DNA of 64,000 nt from Sepiola atlantica (Eukaryota > Mollusca > Cephalopoda > Sepiida > Sepiolidae). Shown here one piece after another: positions 47,875-60,028 of the stretch. Position numbers and translations under genes: made by a program. The number at the start of each line of letters is the position of its first letter. The first letter of the stretch is position 1. The notes below the pieces were generated by a model. That model did no database searches. It was not told the DNA's origin and saw only the letters and a program-made list of their open reading frames with translations. The stretch lies in the NCBI GenBank assembly GCA_963556195.1, contig OY744525.1, positions 28,523,769-28,587,768 of the forward strand. Reading direction: 5' to 3'.

Positions 47875-48080
47875 CACAAGATCTAGCGCAGTCGGGTTTC
47901 ACAAAATGGCCTGAGCAGCTCCCTCGGCATTCCCCGATAGGATTGCACCAGGCAGTTAGTGATAAACTAATCCCTTCTCAAAACGAGAATGTAAAGCCTG
48001 GGAGGGTGGACCTGTTAAGACTATACAGAAAAATAATTCCGCCAGACAAAGAAGGGCCGCTGATGTCGCAACGGCCGACC
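47875..48080 (-). mobile_element. Degenerate U2-type SINE body
   Basis: AAAATGGCCTGAGCAGCTCC, CTCGGCATTCCCCGATAGGA, CACCAGGCAGTTAGTGATAA and AAAGCCTGGGAGGGTGGACC follow the SINE body order. The U2 head and the tail are missing. Confidence 0.6.
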
Positions 48081-48389
48081 TATCGGACTTATTGTATCAT
48101 CGACTGGTATGAAATGGCAAAATGACTTTTGGCATAAACTGTAGTGTTAGCAACAGTCGTAGTAGCAGTGGTGGTATTAATAGTAGTACTTGCATTGTTA
48201 CCTCCTTATTGACACAGCCAAAGTTTCAAGAATGCTACTCTGGTAATACCAGATCAGGCTGCCTGAAGATACTAACTTCCTGACCAAAAATGCACCAAAC
48301 ATTAATGTTACTGTTTTTTTCTTTCTCTTTGCAAAACTCAATCATGTTCTGCAAAGTCGAAAACAAAACAAAATAAACATTTTTTCTTT

Positions 48390-48765
48390 ACAAAACAACC
48401 ACACCAAACACCATGAATAAATACTTGAACATATAAAGATTCGGCATTAAATAACCCGAAAAGGGTTGATATGCCGTAAAACAAAACATTCAAACCAAAC
48501 ACTTTGAATAAATATTTTAACATATTAAGAACTTGAAGCATATACACTTTTACTAAAATGACCGGATTCGGCATTAAATAACCCGAAAAGGGTTGATATG
48601 CCGTAAAACAAAACATTCAAACCAAACACTTTGAATAAATATTTGAACATATAAAGAACTTGAAGCATATACACTTTTACTAAAATGACCGGATTCGGCA
48701 TTAAATAACCCGAAAATGGTTGATATGCCGTAAAACAAAACAACCACATGCAAAATATGATACAT
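48390..48765. repeat. 127-bp tandem repeat, about three copies
   Basis: TTCGGCATTAAATAACCCGA recurs at about 48440, 48567 and 48693, each followed by GGTTGATATGCCGTAAAACA. The intervening sequence is conserved except in the first unit, which lacks the ACACTTTTACTAAAATGACC segment. The minus-strand frames here are repeat translation. Confidence 0.9.
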
Positions 48766-49417
48766 TTACTTGGAGTAATGTTTTAATCGACAGACAGACA
48801 GACACCATTCTCAATTACAATGCAGATTGTTTCTAAGCACATTTGTTTATTAATGACTTTCATCAAAGTTTGAAAAGAAATAATAAAGAATGTGAAACCA
48901 AATAAATGACACATTTGCAATTCTCAAGACATTATTCTTAATCACACCTTCCACAGAAACGAGTTGAACCATATCTAAAAGTACATACTCTTTTTTAATG
49001 CCGTTTCAATTGTTGAACGTCTCCAGATGACACCTGTATCAAACTGATCAGTGAATGAGTAGGTCAAACGAGTAAGAAGCAATGACTTGAAAACTTATTG
49101 GAATCACAAGGGAATTAAATGGAAACTACGATTCAGTGTTTGAAATTGTAGCCTGCATAAATATTTTATAATTTCATAAGCCTGACTGTTGCCAACATAT
49201 TAGCAAAGTTGACTCACTCTCAACGGGAAGACGACTATGGAGAAATCATTCTTCGTATCTGCATAAATAATAATGAGAGCAATTAAAAATCATAGGAAAA
49301 CAAATAAAGTCTAAACAAAGGTCAATCTATCACAATCGATTCAGACGCATGCATATCTAAGTATTTTTATATCTATCTTATTTATAGGTATGTAGGTAAC
49401 ATTTTATCTAATAGTAT

Positions 49418-49476
<59 letters not shown>

Positions 49477-49479
49477 ACT
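48766..49479. other. No recognisable gene
   Basis: (CA)n/(TA)n run at about 49418-49468. Otherwise unremarkable. Confidence 0.45.
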
Positions 49480-49890
49480 AGCCGACTTTGCCAGTCCGCT
49501 ATCGCTTCTAAAGTTCACTATTTGACATACTTGAAACAAACATTTTAGATAATAAACATTTAATTTATAAGTTTATTGTAAACTCATTTACATTTAAGAG
49601 AAAAGAAAGTGAACCATTGGGTTTACTTTCGTCAGTCACGTAACTTTTGCTTCCCTTATTTTGTTCTTTAGTCCTCACATTTAATGAGCGATGTTTCTGA
49701 CAAAGGGGGAATAATTGCTGTTTTTTTGGGTCGAAATCTATCCATTTAACGCTTATCGTTGGCTATTATTTTTGTTTTTTTTTAACTTGAAGTGGTATTT
49801 TTTTATCTCCTTACATCTAGGAGCTACATGCTTTGTCTGGAGCGATTTCCATTTAAAAGAAAACCTCAAAATAAAAACGTTCGCATTTAT
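49480..49890. repeat. Dispersed repeat 'B', copy 3
   Basis: TAGCCGACTTTGCCAGTCCG start, AAATCTATCCATTTAACGC, TTATCGTTGGCTATTATTTT, CTCCTTACATCTAGGAGC and TTTGTCTGGAGCGATTTCC match copy 1. This copy includes the 5' part that the others lack. Confidence 0.55.
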
Positions 49891-50585
49891 TCATAAACTT
49901 ATTAACATTATGTATATAAATAGATAAATATAAACATTTTGGTAATTTACATACACATTTATGTATGTTTTAAAGAAATCAAAAGAAAGAAGAAATTAAT
50001 TAACCTAAGTAGTGTCGCTAATTGGAGGAAAGAAGAAAGAAAGAACGAGTAAGAGTAGAAATTATTGTCCATCCAACCAATTTGTTATATTAACTTTCCT
50101 TGTTATTTATAGCACGTGTGACGAGTCTAATTCCTACATGACGCCGTGGTTGTTCTGCTAGTAAGAGACGAATTAGCGGAGTATAAATGAGGAACAGTAA
50201 TAAGTCATTATTTGTTATAACGTGGCGTCTCTTCCTCTTGCGTGAGGTGATATTGTGTGCTTATTTTGTGTGTGTGTGTGTGCATTTATTTCTATTCGTA
50301 AGTGTGTGCTTGTGTAGTTTTTCTTTTTCAAAGTGTGTTAATAGGTGTGTTTTTTTGCATGTAGTTGTTTGTTTTGCTCATCTTGTTTGCTATGAGTGGA
50401 TTTCTGTTCGTGCCTGTTGTATAGTGTGTGATTGCGTCCGTGAATATATATAGAATAATATAGGTGTGTTCTTGCTGGTATATATTATGTGTGCCTCATT
50501 TTGTGTATGTGTGTGCTAATAAAACATGTCTCAAGTATTAACGAAAAAAATTATGAAAAATTTGAAACGTCCACGGTCTTGCATT

Positions 50586-50587
<2 letters not shown>
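49891..50587. other. No recognisable gene
   Basis: TG-rich stretch at 50265-50550. The 88-codon frame at 50187-50453 is Cys/Val-rich microsatellite translation. Confidence 0.45.
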
Positions 50588-50644
<57 letters not shown>

Positions 50645-50700
50645 TGATGAATTTTAATGCAGCAAAGTGTTCATATGAGCCATATTTTTTATTATGTATA

Positions 50701-50741
<41 letters not shown>

Positions 50742-50790
50742 TTATACATAATAACAAATGTGGCTCATATGAACACTTCACTGCATTAAA
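50588..50790. mobile_element. Foldback element with about 49-bp arms around (TA)n
   Basis: Arm 50651-50699 (TTTTAATGCAGCAAAGTG...) and arm 50742-50790 are near-perfect mirrors with four differences and a TA-rich centre. A further (TA)n tract at 50588-50641 adjoins the left arm. It resembles the 330-449 element in size but not in sequence. Confidence 0.6.
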
Positions 50791-51063
50791 ATGCACAAGG
50801 AAATTCTGATGAAAAACACCTTTGCTAAGAAAACTTTGTATCATTTTGTACAACAAAGATAAACATCGCCTAGAAACAGTTGAAAACGACTGGAATACAA
50901 TTGTGTCTTCTCTTTAGTTTGAATATGATCGGAAAATAATATAAATCTTTAATAATATATCTATATATACTTAGCTTAATGTCACTATACATTGAACTAT
51001 TTTAGTAAACTTAAGAAGTTTTCTAATTGATATTAAATTTAAATGTATACATATACCCCCCCC

Positions 51064-51095
<32 letters not shown>

Positions 51096-51235
51096 AATTT
51101 TTGCCATTCACTAATAAATATATATATTTATTTATCTATTTATAAGACATTTACACATTGGATTATGTCATGCAAATTGTTTCGTGCCTTGGTACTTATG
51201 AAAACATATTAATGTTGACTTCAAATTGTAGCTTT
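50791..51235. other. No recognisable gene
   Basis: Short CCCCC/(CA)n/(TA)n run at 51055-51094. No coding signature. Confidence 0.4.
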
Positions 51236-51271
51236 ATTCGAAGGCGAAGTTTATCAACTTCGCCTTCGAAT
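51236..51271. repeat. 16-bp perfect hairpin
   Basis: ATTCGAAGGCGAAGTT (51236-51251) and its exact mirror (51256-51271) around TATC. It is GC-richer than the surroundings. It is not followed by a T-run and is not next to a gene, so no terminator role is claimed. Confidence 0.8.
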
Positions 51272-51399
51272 TGGACTAACATAATCCATTATTAAAATGT
51301 TTTATTAAAAAAATGCATTAGACACTTATTACGATTATTTTGCACTTTGGTCAATTATATTTCAGAAAAAATGTCTCTATCATATATAGCTCGTCATCT

Positions 51400-51515
51400 T
51401 CATCAAGACCCATCCGCCTGGCTTGAAATGGTGTATATTTCAAGTTAAGATTCTAAACACGACTGCTTGTTCAATAGTCAGCATACTAACCCGTGCGCTA
51501 TTTCACTCCTAACAA
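51400..51515 (-). mobile_element. Possible tRNA-derived SINE relic
   Basis: On the minus strand TAGCGCACGGGTTAGTATGC resembles an A-box arm and GTGTTTAGAATCTTAAC a mutated B-box. Confidence 0.35.
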
Positions 51516-51769
51516 AGGTAAAGGAATATATTGTTTTATAGTTATTTATTGCTAAAAAAGCTCACTTCTATTACGAATAGTAATACTTTTACACTAAATG
51601 AATGCTGTTACTTGCCGTACTAGAGAGCAACTTATGAGAGAAGAGCAAATGCCGTCATCTTCAAAACAGATGTTTCGCAATATCAGAGGTCTTTAATGTA
51701 GCTAGATATTGTAAGTGATACCTAATTTATTTAATGAATATAAGTAATTTGTTTCTTTCTTCGACGTAT

Positions 51770-51915
51770 AGCTGTCTGTCTCAGTGGCCGTGGACGAAAA
51801 GATGTCGGATAGAAGCTAAAGTTGACTTCAGTCTGGGGTTCGAATCCTGCGTCCGGTTATATTGTTATACTACACTGATGGTTCTTGTTAAGATAAAGCA
51901 TATATGTATGTGGAT
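51770..51915 (+). mobile_element. tRNA-derived SINE
   Basis: CAGTGGCCGTGGACGAAAAG with AAGATGTCGGATAGA (A-box arm) and GGGGTTCGAATCCTGCGTCC (B-box) are spaced by a widened anticodon region. The 3' part TACACTGATGGTTCTTGTTA runs into an A/T-rich tail. It is not a functional tRNA. Confidence 0.6.
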
Positions 51916-52260
51916 ATTGAAAAAAATATATATATAATAGTCTGTTTACATCGAAACCTATTTTTAAAAAGGTATTAGGTTATATAATGAAACTGCATTC
52001 GTTACTGGGCATTAATCTAATACTAGCGGGACCTGTGTAAATTACACGAAATGATGTTTTTAATACTAATTATCTTGTTCCTAACCTATACATGTTTGAA
52101 TAAAACATAATAAGATTTGGACTTGTATATTTATTTTTTAAAAATGAACATACATGAAACAATTTACATAACTTTTTTATATAAAATATTTCTAGTGAAG
52201 GTAATATTTCGATGACTAAACCTTACTTTGTAAATGTTTTCGATTAAATTAAATGTGGCT
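51916..52260. other. No recognisable gene
   Basis: AT-rich, no signature. Confidence 0.4.
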
Positions 52261-52271
52261 CCAATTCATGA

Positions 52272-52610
52272 ATATTTATTTACTCCTCTCCAGGAGTTAG
52301 GCACAAGGTTAGTTTTATTTTACTCCCAAAAGTAAGATGTGACCAAAAGGTCGGGTCGGGAAAGTGGGGTTTGAAAAGCCAGCGCTCGAGAAGGTTCGCA
52401 CTCTGGTCATTAAAAATTGCCTGGGCAGCCCCGTTGGCATTCCCCGGTAGGGGCGCCCCAGGCAGTAAGCAATAAACTTACTCGTCTCCAAAGAGGACTG
52501 ACCCATAGACTGGCGTAAATCAAGCCACGAAGGCCAATACAATACTAGTCTATGGAGTGCAGTATCCATCGGAACAGATACTACACGTTGATCTTAGCCA
52601 AAAGGCCAAG
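52272..52610 (-). mobile_element. U2-snRNA-headed SINE, copy 4, with 11-bp target-site duplication
   Basis: The minus-strand head GGCCTTTTGGCTAAGATCAA then CGTGTAGTATCTGTTC is followed by the family body and the TGTGCCTAACTCCTGGAGAG tail, ending in TAAATAAATA. Identical CCAATTCATGA repeats flank it at 52261-52271 and 52611-52621. An internal deletion removes about 35 bp of body around 52494. The TSD defines the family's 5' end at the U2 sequence. Confidence 0.85.
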
Positions 52611-52621
52611 CCAATTCATGA

Positions 52622-53149
52622 GTAGCCAATTCATGAGTAGCATACAAAGATTTGGAAGGTTGTTGCTTATTTTATGTAAGCATGACACACAAAATCACAC
52701 ACGCTATTGTATTAATATGTGTCTTCCCGGTCGTCCCCTCCCTACCTCTCTTCCCCTTCCCCTGAAACGTAGAAAAAGAATCTTAGAGGTTGGTTGGGAT
52801 CGAACTATAAACCAGTCGGGCCGAAGTCAAAAATACTACGTCGCTAACCGTTGTGTCAAAGGGAATACTTAAAAATGTTTCGAAAATTAAGCGAGTTGAA
52901 TGTTTTTCAAAATCTAGGTGCGGTACGCATGCGCAGAGCTTTTGCCGGAAACGTGACACACGAACACACACGCTATCGTATTAATATATAGATATAAAGT
53001 AGAGACGTATTTTCCCCTGTACGTTCTCAGAGTATAGGAAAATAACCACATGCATCACAGGCTACTAAACTCACCACTATACTACACTTATTCACTCGAG
53101 TGTGTTTTAGTAAATTTGTTATTATTTTCTTACACATATGTGGGAATAA
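52622..53149. other. No recognisable gene
   Basis: Segment 52780-52870 contains GTTGGTTGGGATCGAACTATAA and may be a mutated tRNA-derived SINE. Otherwise nothing. Confidence 0.35.
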
Positions 53150-53640
53150 ATCCCTATGTAAGAAAAGATCCACTTCAAAGTCAATACCCTGAAAAGGGGC
53201 CGAGGCAGCAGTTGGGGGTGGGTTGCAAAAGGAATTGCTCCCTTAGCGACCCAACCAATAGGTCCGGTAACAATATGTAATGGGGCAGAGAACAGATTTC
53301 TCTGCAGGAGTAACGATCCAGTGTCTGGTCTATAGTGAGTCGAATTCTGTACTAATTCTGGTCTCCTCCAAGCTCTGGAACACAATAACACTTCAGCTCT
53401 CATCAACTGAACTGATCACTCTGAACACAACACAACACAATAGAATAGCACCCAACTGAGAGGTAGAAACTCTTTTTATAGGTTTCTAACAACCTGCCAC
53501 CCCCATCTTAACACATATAAGTATCACCTCTTATTTTCTGCTCTTGTTGGTGTTTCCCCACCCCACTTGAAGGCTGGCTCCAGCAACGGTATGTATCACT
53601 TTCCTTTTTTTTTCTCACACATAACACTAAATATTACATT
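53150..53640 (-). other. Possible solo LTR
   Basis: On the minus strand there is a TATA-like CCTATAAAAAGAGTTTC (near 53471-53487) about 350 bp upstream of a GTTACCGGACCTATTGGTTG segment. The composition contrasts with the flanks, as in an LTR promoter. No second LTR, primer-binding site or gag/pol frame is visible, so this is tentative. Confidence 0.25.
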
Positions 53641-53964
53641 TGGCTCACAATCCACGTCTCTCCGAAAAAACAACTCCATATAGGTGGTAGATAACTCTTT
53701 TCTCCCTAACAATTTTGTACTGTCACTCTACTTATCGACACCGGGAACTAATAAGCACCGTTTAATTTTCACAAAACACCTAGTTCTTATTTATTATTTG
53801 CCTGGTATTAATTTACTACATAATATAATGCAATACGCAAAGACTTAATGACCGCTCCCGTTCACTCCGATGATTTCCCGCGAATATCAGATTACGTTAT
53901 TTCAAATTCTACCTATGACTTCTACATTTATATTCATTCCGGAATTAAGCAAATGAAGTTAACG

Positions 53965-55092
53965 AACACAGTTCTGGACACCGTTTTTGTAGAACACCCC
54001 AGGTTGGTCCTCCAACTACGTCGTAACTTCAGAAATAAAGGCTGCATCATCTAGGAAACGATGAAAGTCAGAGGGTGCAAGGTCAGGAGAGTAAGAGGGA
54101 CTGGGGGATATCATAGCCACACGCCCGTGCTTCTGATCTGGCGACATGCGAGTTATTGACCAGAGCGTCGTCCTACAGGAGGAGGATACCTTTGCTGCTC
54201 TTGCCCCGCCCCTTTGACTTTGATAGCTTCTCTTAATTTCATAAAAGTGAAGCGTAATAGGGTCCTGTAATTGTGGTACCCTTTCCAGGGAATCTGTCAT
54301 CACTACTCCGTCCTGGTTCCAGAAGACTGTGAGCATGAACTTGCCAGCGGAGGGCTGCACCATTGCTTTCCTTGGAGGTAGTGAGTCCAAGTGCTTCCAC
54401 TGCATTGACTGGGCTTTGGTCTCTGGATCATAATGATGGACCCGAGTTTCATCCTGTGTAATCAGTCTTTTGAAAAACTTTGACTCATCTTCTTGGTACA
54501 TCCCTAAATTTATCCTCGAGCACTCGACACGTTCTTGCTTCTGGAAAGGTGTGAGCAACCTGGGAATCCATCTTGCAGACACCTTATGCATATGCACATG
54601 GTCATGAATGATAGTTTCCACAGACCTTGTACTAATCTTGACCTCTTGGGCTATTTGGCGAATAGTAATGCGTCGATCTTCCTAAATTGCAGCCTCAACT
54701 GGACGGGCAGATGCCTCATCAATGGCAGAAGAGGGACGACCAGGTCTGGGAGCTGTTTCCACAAACTTCAGGCCATGTTTGAATTCACGATTTCAGCGTT
54801 TTACAAGGTCATATGATGGGGCATTATCACTATAAGTTTCTTTCATTTCATCTAAAGTCTCCTATGGTGTGCGTCCTTTCAAATACAAAAAAAACTGGAT
54901 CACTACGCGACACTCAACTGGCTCCATTTCACACCTGACTCAGTTCAAACACCTGCAAATCTTAAACCACAATTAGTTCAGAGTTGTTTTTTGCAACATA
55001 ACCCATACAGATATAAATCATAACATATGCAAAATTTCATTTAGATCAGAAAACTGGACCTGGGTCAGAGGCATTACTTATTGAACGCCCCT
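53965..55092 (-). pseudogene. Dead mariner-family transposase
   Basis: Cut-and-paste DNA transposase relic. The minus-strand start is at 54927 (MEPVECRVVIQFFLYLKG). It passes three stops (after GRTP, after DLVKR, after VEAAI) into a 201-codon frame from 54621. That frame has VSARWIPRLLTPFQKQERVE, then FKRLITQDETRVHHYDPETK (first Asp near QDET) and MLTVFWNQDGVVMTD. SPSYSPDLAPSDFH carries the D of the second/third catalytic cluster. After PSDFH the protein departs from the family, so the C-terminal part is lost or rearranged. The right terminal inverted repeat reads ATGAGGGGCGTTCAATAAGT (minus, from about 55092) next to TA. A matching left terminal repeat is not found. Confidence 0.85.
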
Positions 55093-56368
55093 CATATAAA
55101 CGTTGCTGGTCTACGTAAATATTTGTGTAAATACAACTTTTTCTAAATAAAATAAGAATCTTTACGATTGTTCTCATACTTAATGGATTAGTTAAACACA
55201 GACTGACATTTATTTGTTGCATTGTAGAAGAGAATTGTGCATTTTATTGGCGATTCTCTGAATGCAACATTTTAGGGTAATTCTGTATTAAAAGATAATT
55301 GTATTCTTTTTAATTAAAAAAACAATTTTAAATCAAAAGGCAAACAACTTACTGTGAATAATCAGTGAGAAATTAACTAGAGCCAGCGACGTTTTTATAT
55401 GCAAACCCATTTTGTAGTCATATTAAAGACAGATGTGGATTAGTCCGATAAATTTCCACGTTGGTTAAGAACTAGGTAGAGTGATATATTCCATTTAGGA
55501 TTATAAGAAGGCTACGTGTCCTGACTGTGACGCCACTGTTACAGAAAACGGATGTGGCACATTGATAGAGAGAATCGGGTCTCTTTTCGTCTGAACCACT
55601 GGAGAAAGCAGTTTGGTTTTTGGATAGCTGTCTCAATCATCCTCCCTTGGGGGGGGGGAGGTTGTGTGTACATGTATGCACTAATGAACAAATAAAATAC
55701 ATATATTTTTAAAGCCTAATTGTATTTGTTGATGTTTTTTTATAATAACGTCTGTAAAACTAGTTATTGAGAAGAGGAAGGCAACGACGGAGAGAAGAGG
55801 AGACTGACACATCACCACCGAAACCTTAACCAGTGAATCCCGTCAACAAAAGTCGACGAACAGTAGGGATCGATGTGAACGCACTGTAAAGGTCCACTAT
55901 AGTAAACTGTTTCTCCGACAAATTTATATAACCCTTTGTTGTTGAATATCTCTTGTATCATTTAATACAGAGCACATCTTTTACGCTAATTCTTTATTTT
56001 GCTGTATTCTTTCCATATCATTTGGTAGAAGTATCCAGCGAAATTGAAGGTATTTCTGCATCGAAACGGCGATGAATATTTCACTGGACTTCTGACTGTA
56101 GCGACTTTGACTGGTTCCGGATGTCGATGGGTAAGAGGTGGAACACGCTGAAATGCCTGATTGTCTGGAAAACGAATTGACATCTCTAACCTTCCAAATG
56201 TCGCCCTGATCCGGTTCCAATGCTTGGATCTTCCGGGCTGGAATCTAATGAACCTTTTATGACATGCTGATCTACAGAATAATAAATTTTGCGCAACGAT
56301 TAGAGGCAAAGGGGGGCAATTTTGAAATCCAACACCATCTTAATATGTTAATATTCGATTCTTAATAT
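55093..56368. other. No recognisable gene
   Basis: Poly-G run of 10 at about 55650. Overlapping minus frames of 79 and 107 codons at 55981-56309 show no domain I know and overlap each other in different frames. Confidence 0.4.
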
Positions 56369-56589
56369 TGCTAAGAAGCAAGAGAAACAATTACACATGT
56401 TTACAATACATCTAAGTATATATATTTATTATTATACTAAATCTGAGTTAATCAAGGCTTTTTTACTATACACTTTATTGCTAAGAAGCAAGAGAAAACA
56501 ATTTCAAATGTTTACAAAACATCTAAATATATCTATTTATTATTATACTAAATCTGAGTAAATCAATGCTTTTTTACTATATACTTTAT
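56369..56589. repeat. 110-bp tandem duplication
   Basis: TTGCTAAGAAGCAAGAGAAA starts at about 56369 and 56479. Each is followed by TGTTTACAAWACATCTAART, TATTTATTATTATACTAAAT and CTTTTTTACTATA. The copies differ at several sites. Confidence 0.85.
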
Positions 56590-56974
56590 TTAAAACACAA
56601 AATACATGATAAAATATACCTTAATTCTGGTATTGATTTTCGTTATAAAATTGTTTTAATTAGCAAGAATCTATAATAAAATGTACAAATTACTCACCTC
56701 TCTCTTTGCTATATATGCATTTCTCTCATCACTCTCACTCTGTATTGATACAACCACTCTTTAATGTATCTTTAAGCATTAAGAGAGCCACTTTTTTACA
56801 TCGTGGCTATCTAATTTACAGACGTGTGTCTGTACACACAACGGACACGTATACAAATTATATAGCAAAATAAAAAAAATATTTTATAAAAGAATAATAA
56901 AGAATACTTAAAAATATTTCTACATAATAATAATAAAAATATAATAATAATAGTAATAATTCAAAACCCACATG

Positions 56975-59100
56975 AAAGGCTAGCGCAGAAACTCAGAAGA
57001 TGTATCTACAAAAAGACGTATCAGGGTGCATGGCCAAAGGAAGGACAACACTAACACAAAAAGACGTCAAGAAGGGAACGATGCCAAGCAACTACAGACC
57101 GATAACCTGTTTACCAACAATGTGAAAAATCTTAACGGCACAACTGAGAGAACAAATCTTCCACTCTCCTGAACAATCGTGGATTGCTCCCCGAGGAACA
57201 AAAAGGATGCCGGAAAGGGAAAAGAGGGACACATGATCTGCTATACATAGATCAACAGATCATAAAAAAAGATAAAAATAGAAAAAAGAACATATCCATG
57301 GCATGGACTGACTACAAGAAAGTATACGACATAATCTCTCAAGCATGGATAATTGAATGCATAAAAATGTACAAGATATCTGACAGGATTATTAATCTAA
57401 TTAAATAAGCAATGGAAACATGGAGACTAAAACTGACAATTGGAGGACAACACCTGACTGAGATAAAAAATACAGAGTCATTTTCAAGGAGACTCCTTAT
57501 CACCACTACTGTTTATCATAGTCATTACGCCACTCAACTAAATACCCAGGAAATCTGATGCCGGATACAAGTTTACAGACAAAGAACAAATAATAAACCA
57601 GCCAATTACATAGACGGCCTGAAGCCATTTCCAAAAAATGCCAAAAGGAACTGGAAAAGCTGATAAATACGACCAGAATCTTCAGTCAGGACATTCGAAT
57701 GAAATTTGGAATCGAAAAGTGCGCACTGCTAGATATGAAAAGGTAAAAACTTGAGATGGCGTATAACATAGACAAGAGGAGATAAGTGCTCTAGGCGAAC
57801 AGGATAGCTCTAACTATTTGAGAGTACTAGAAGCAGTTACATACAGAAATAAAAAGATGATTGAAAAAAATACCTAAGAAGAACAATGGCACTCTTAGAA
57901 ACGAAGTTATAATGCAGACACCTAAAAAAAGAAATACACACCTGTGCAGTATCACTAATAAGATACTTTGGACCATTCATAGGCTGTACTACAGAAGAAC
58001 TCAGGCAGCTTGAGAAACAGACTAGAAAATTAATGACCATGCACAACGCACTAAACCCAAAAGACGATACGAATAGACTCTATGTGAAAAGTAGCGAAAG
58101 TGGAAAAAAGACTGATAAGTATAGAAGACTGTGTCGAAGACACACAAAAAGAGCTGAAGAAATACATAACTCAGAACACAGAAAGGCTGATTACCGCAGC
58201 AAGAGACACCGTCCCAATAAATTACTCGAGAAGTATCGAAAACAGAAACCAAAGGATGAGGAAAGAAAAGTGTGAAGAAAAACCATTACATGGACGCTTC
58301 ATCAGAATGACCAGAGAAGAGACCAACCAACTAAGAAAAAAATACTTTGACAGAGAAACATTACCTCTACTGACAGCTTCATAGACCAATGCGATTAAGA
58401 CGAATGACATCAACGCTAAAATAGATAAAACCCAGGAAACAGTAAATGTAGATTGCGTTGACAAAGAGACGAAACAGTAAATCACATAATAAGTGAATAC
58501 AGCAACGACCCACAAAAGAATACAAGAACAGACACGACTACGTGGGGAAAGCAGTAGACTGGGAACTATGCAAGCGACTGCATTTCGAACGCTCGGACAA
58601 ATTGTAAAAACAAACACCAGAGACAGTACAGGAAAATGAAAATCACAAAATACTCTGGGACATGGAGGTGCACACAGATAGACTCATACAAGCAAAGAGA
58701 CCGGATGTCATATTAATCGAAAAGAAGAATAAAATCCTGCCAAATTGTAGATTTTATCGTTTCAGCAGACTACATAGTTAAGATTAAGGAAATTAAAATA
58801 CGAAGCAAATACAGTGAACTTGCCAGATACTTGAAAGGGATATAGAACATGAAGAATGTCAATATGATACCAATAATCGTAGAAGCACTAGGTACAGTCC
58901 TAAAATACTTCAAGAAAACACTGGGAGATATTAAAACAAAAGGGATCACTGAAACCATACAAAGGATGACAATGATCAAAACTGCCGCAATCTTCAAACG
59001 CGTAAACAACCCGCATAAGAAACGAAGGTAACCAGTAACATGGATGTTACAATAAGAACAAAAATACAGGAAGAACATCACCACACGAACAAAGGAACAT
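56975..59100 (+). pseudogene. Degenerate R2-like (restriction-like-endonuclease) LINE
   Basis: Multi-frame plus-strand translation follows a non-LTR element with one long ORF. It has NYRPITCLPT (RT, near 57090-57120), LPEEQKGCRKGKRGTHDLLY (57184 on), AWTDYKKVYDIISQAWI (RT motif A) and MYKISDRIINLI. The region equivalent to YxDD reads YIDG at 57607-57618, so the second catalytic Asp is lost. Later blocks are AVSLIRYFGPFIG, QTRKLMTMHNALNPKDDTNR, a KRPDVILIEKKNKI block typical of the C-terminal restriction-like nuclease, and IPIIVEALGTVLKYFKKTLG. At least ten stops or frameshifts make it dead. The 3' limit near 59100 is uncertain. Confidence 0.7.
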
Positions 59101-60028
59101 AAACTGTAAGTAATATTATAAACTGACTCCATTCCCCCCAAGTTGATGGCACCATCCTCGGCTGACACCAGACAAAATAGTCGCGAAAGGGTCAAGGAAA
59201 CTGGGAAGGCCAAGGAGGAAGGGCATTCACCAAACCTCCACTGGAAGAATGCAGAGAGTGCTTAGGCATTGGCGAGGCTTATTGTATTGCCACCCAAATC
59301 CCAGAGGAGACCAATAGTCGTTGCCAGCGAGAAATTAATGGTAGGCGACTGTTGCGATACCGCAAGTTTATTTGCGGTGGCGATCGAAAAGAAGTGGAGA
59401 GTACTGGAAATCTGGGGAAGCTTGTTGTCATGCAGAACCCAGGGAACACCACTTGCTGTTTTCGGTGAACAATAATTGACAATAACTTGTGTGATATCTC
59501 CTAGTCAGTACAAATACTAATAGAAGAACACAGACTTGTGATTTTTAGTTATGCCAAAAAATGCCTAAGCAGATATGTAACAGTCGATACATTTTCGAAT
59601 TAAATTAAAGTATAATAAATAGTTATTATTGTTGTGAAACCAACGGATTACGGGTACGTTTAGTATATATAAGTATTGTAGCATCCATCATGCCAGTCCG
59701 TCAGGGATTAACTCATAGCGTTCTGTTTACAAGATAGAAGCTTGGTTTTTTATGCGATGACAAGAGTTTTTCTTTGTGCAAATCAGCATTGTTTTGTATG
59801 GGCGATTTCTCGTTGAGATACAAATCGTTATAGCTTTTTGTTCCTGACGCAGAGAGAAATGTTGATATGAACAAATTTGAACCACGTCGAGTGTTCAACA
59901 AGAGAGAAAGTGAGAGAGAGAGAGAGAAAGATAGAGAGTGAGGCGTTTTCAGATATGAAAGAACCCAACAACTTAAAATTATGGTAATCTATTTATTTAT
60001 TCATTTTGGAGAGAGTCAAAAATTTTAT
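59101..60028. other. No recognisable gene
   Basis: Could include LINE 3' sequence at its start. A (GA)n run lies at about 59900-59940. Frames of 60-68 codons lack domains. Confidence 0.4.

Noticed and set aside
58222..59213. Minus-strand frames of 131 and 147 codons with hydrophobic stretches that look like membrane proteins.
   Set aside because: They are antisense to the R2-like LINE; Lys/Asn/Ile-rich sense coding gives hydrophobic antisense frames.
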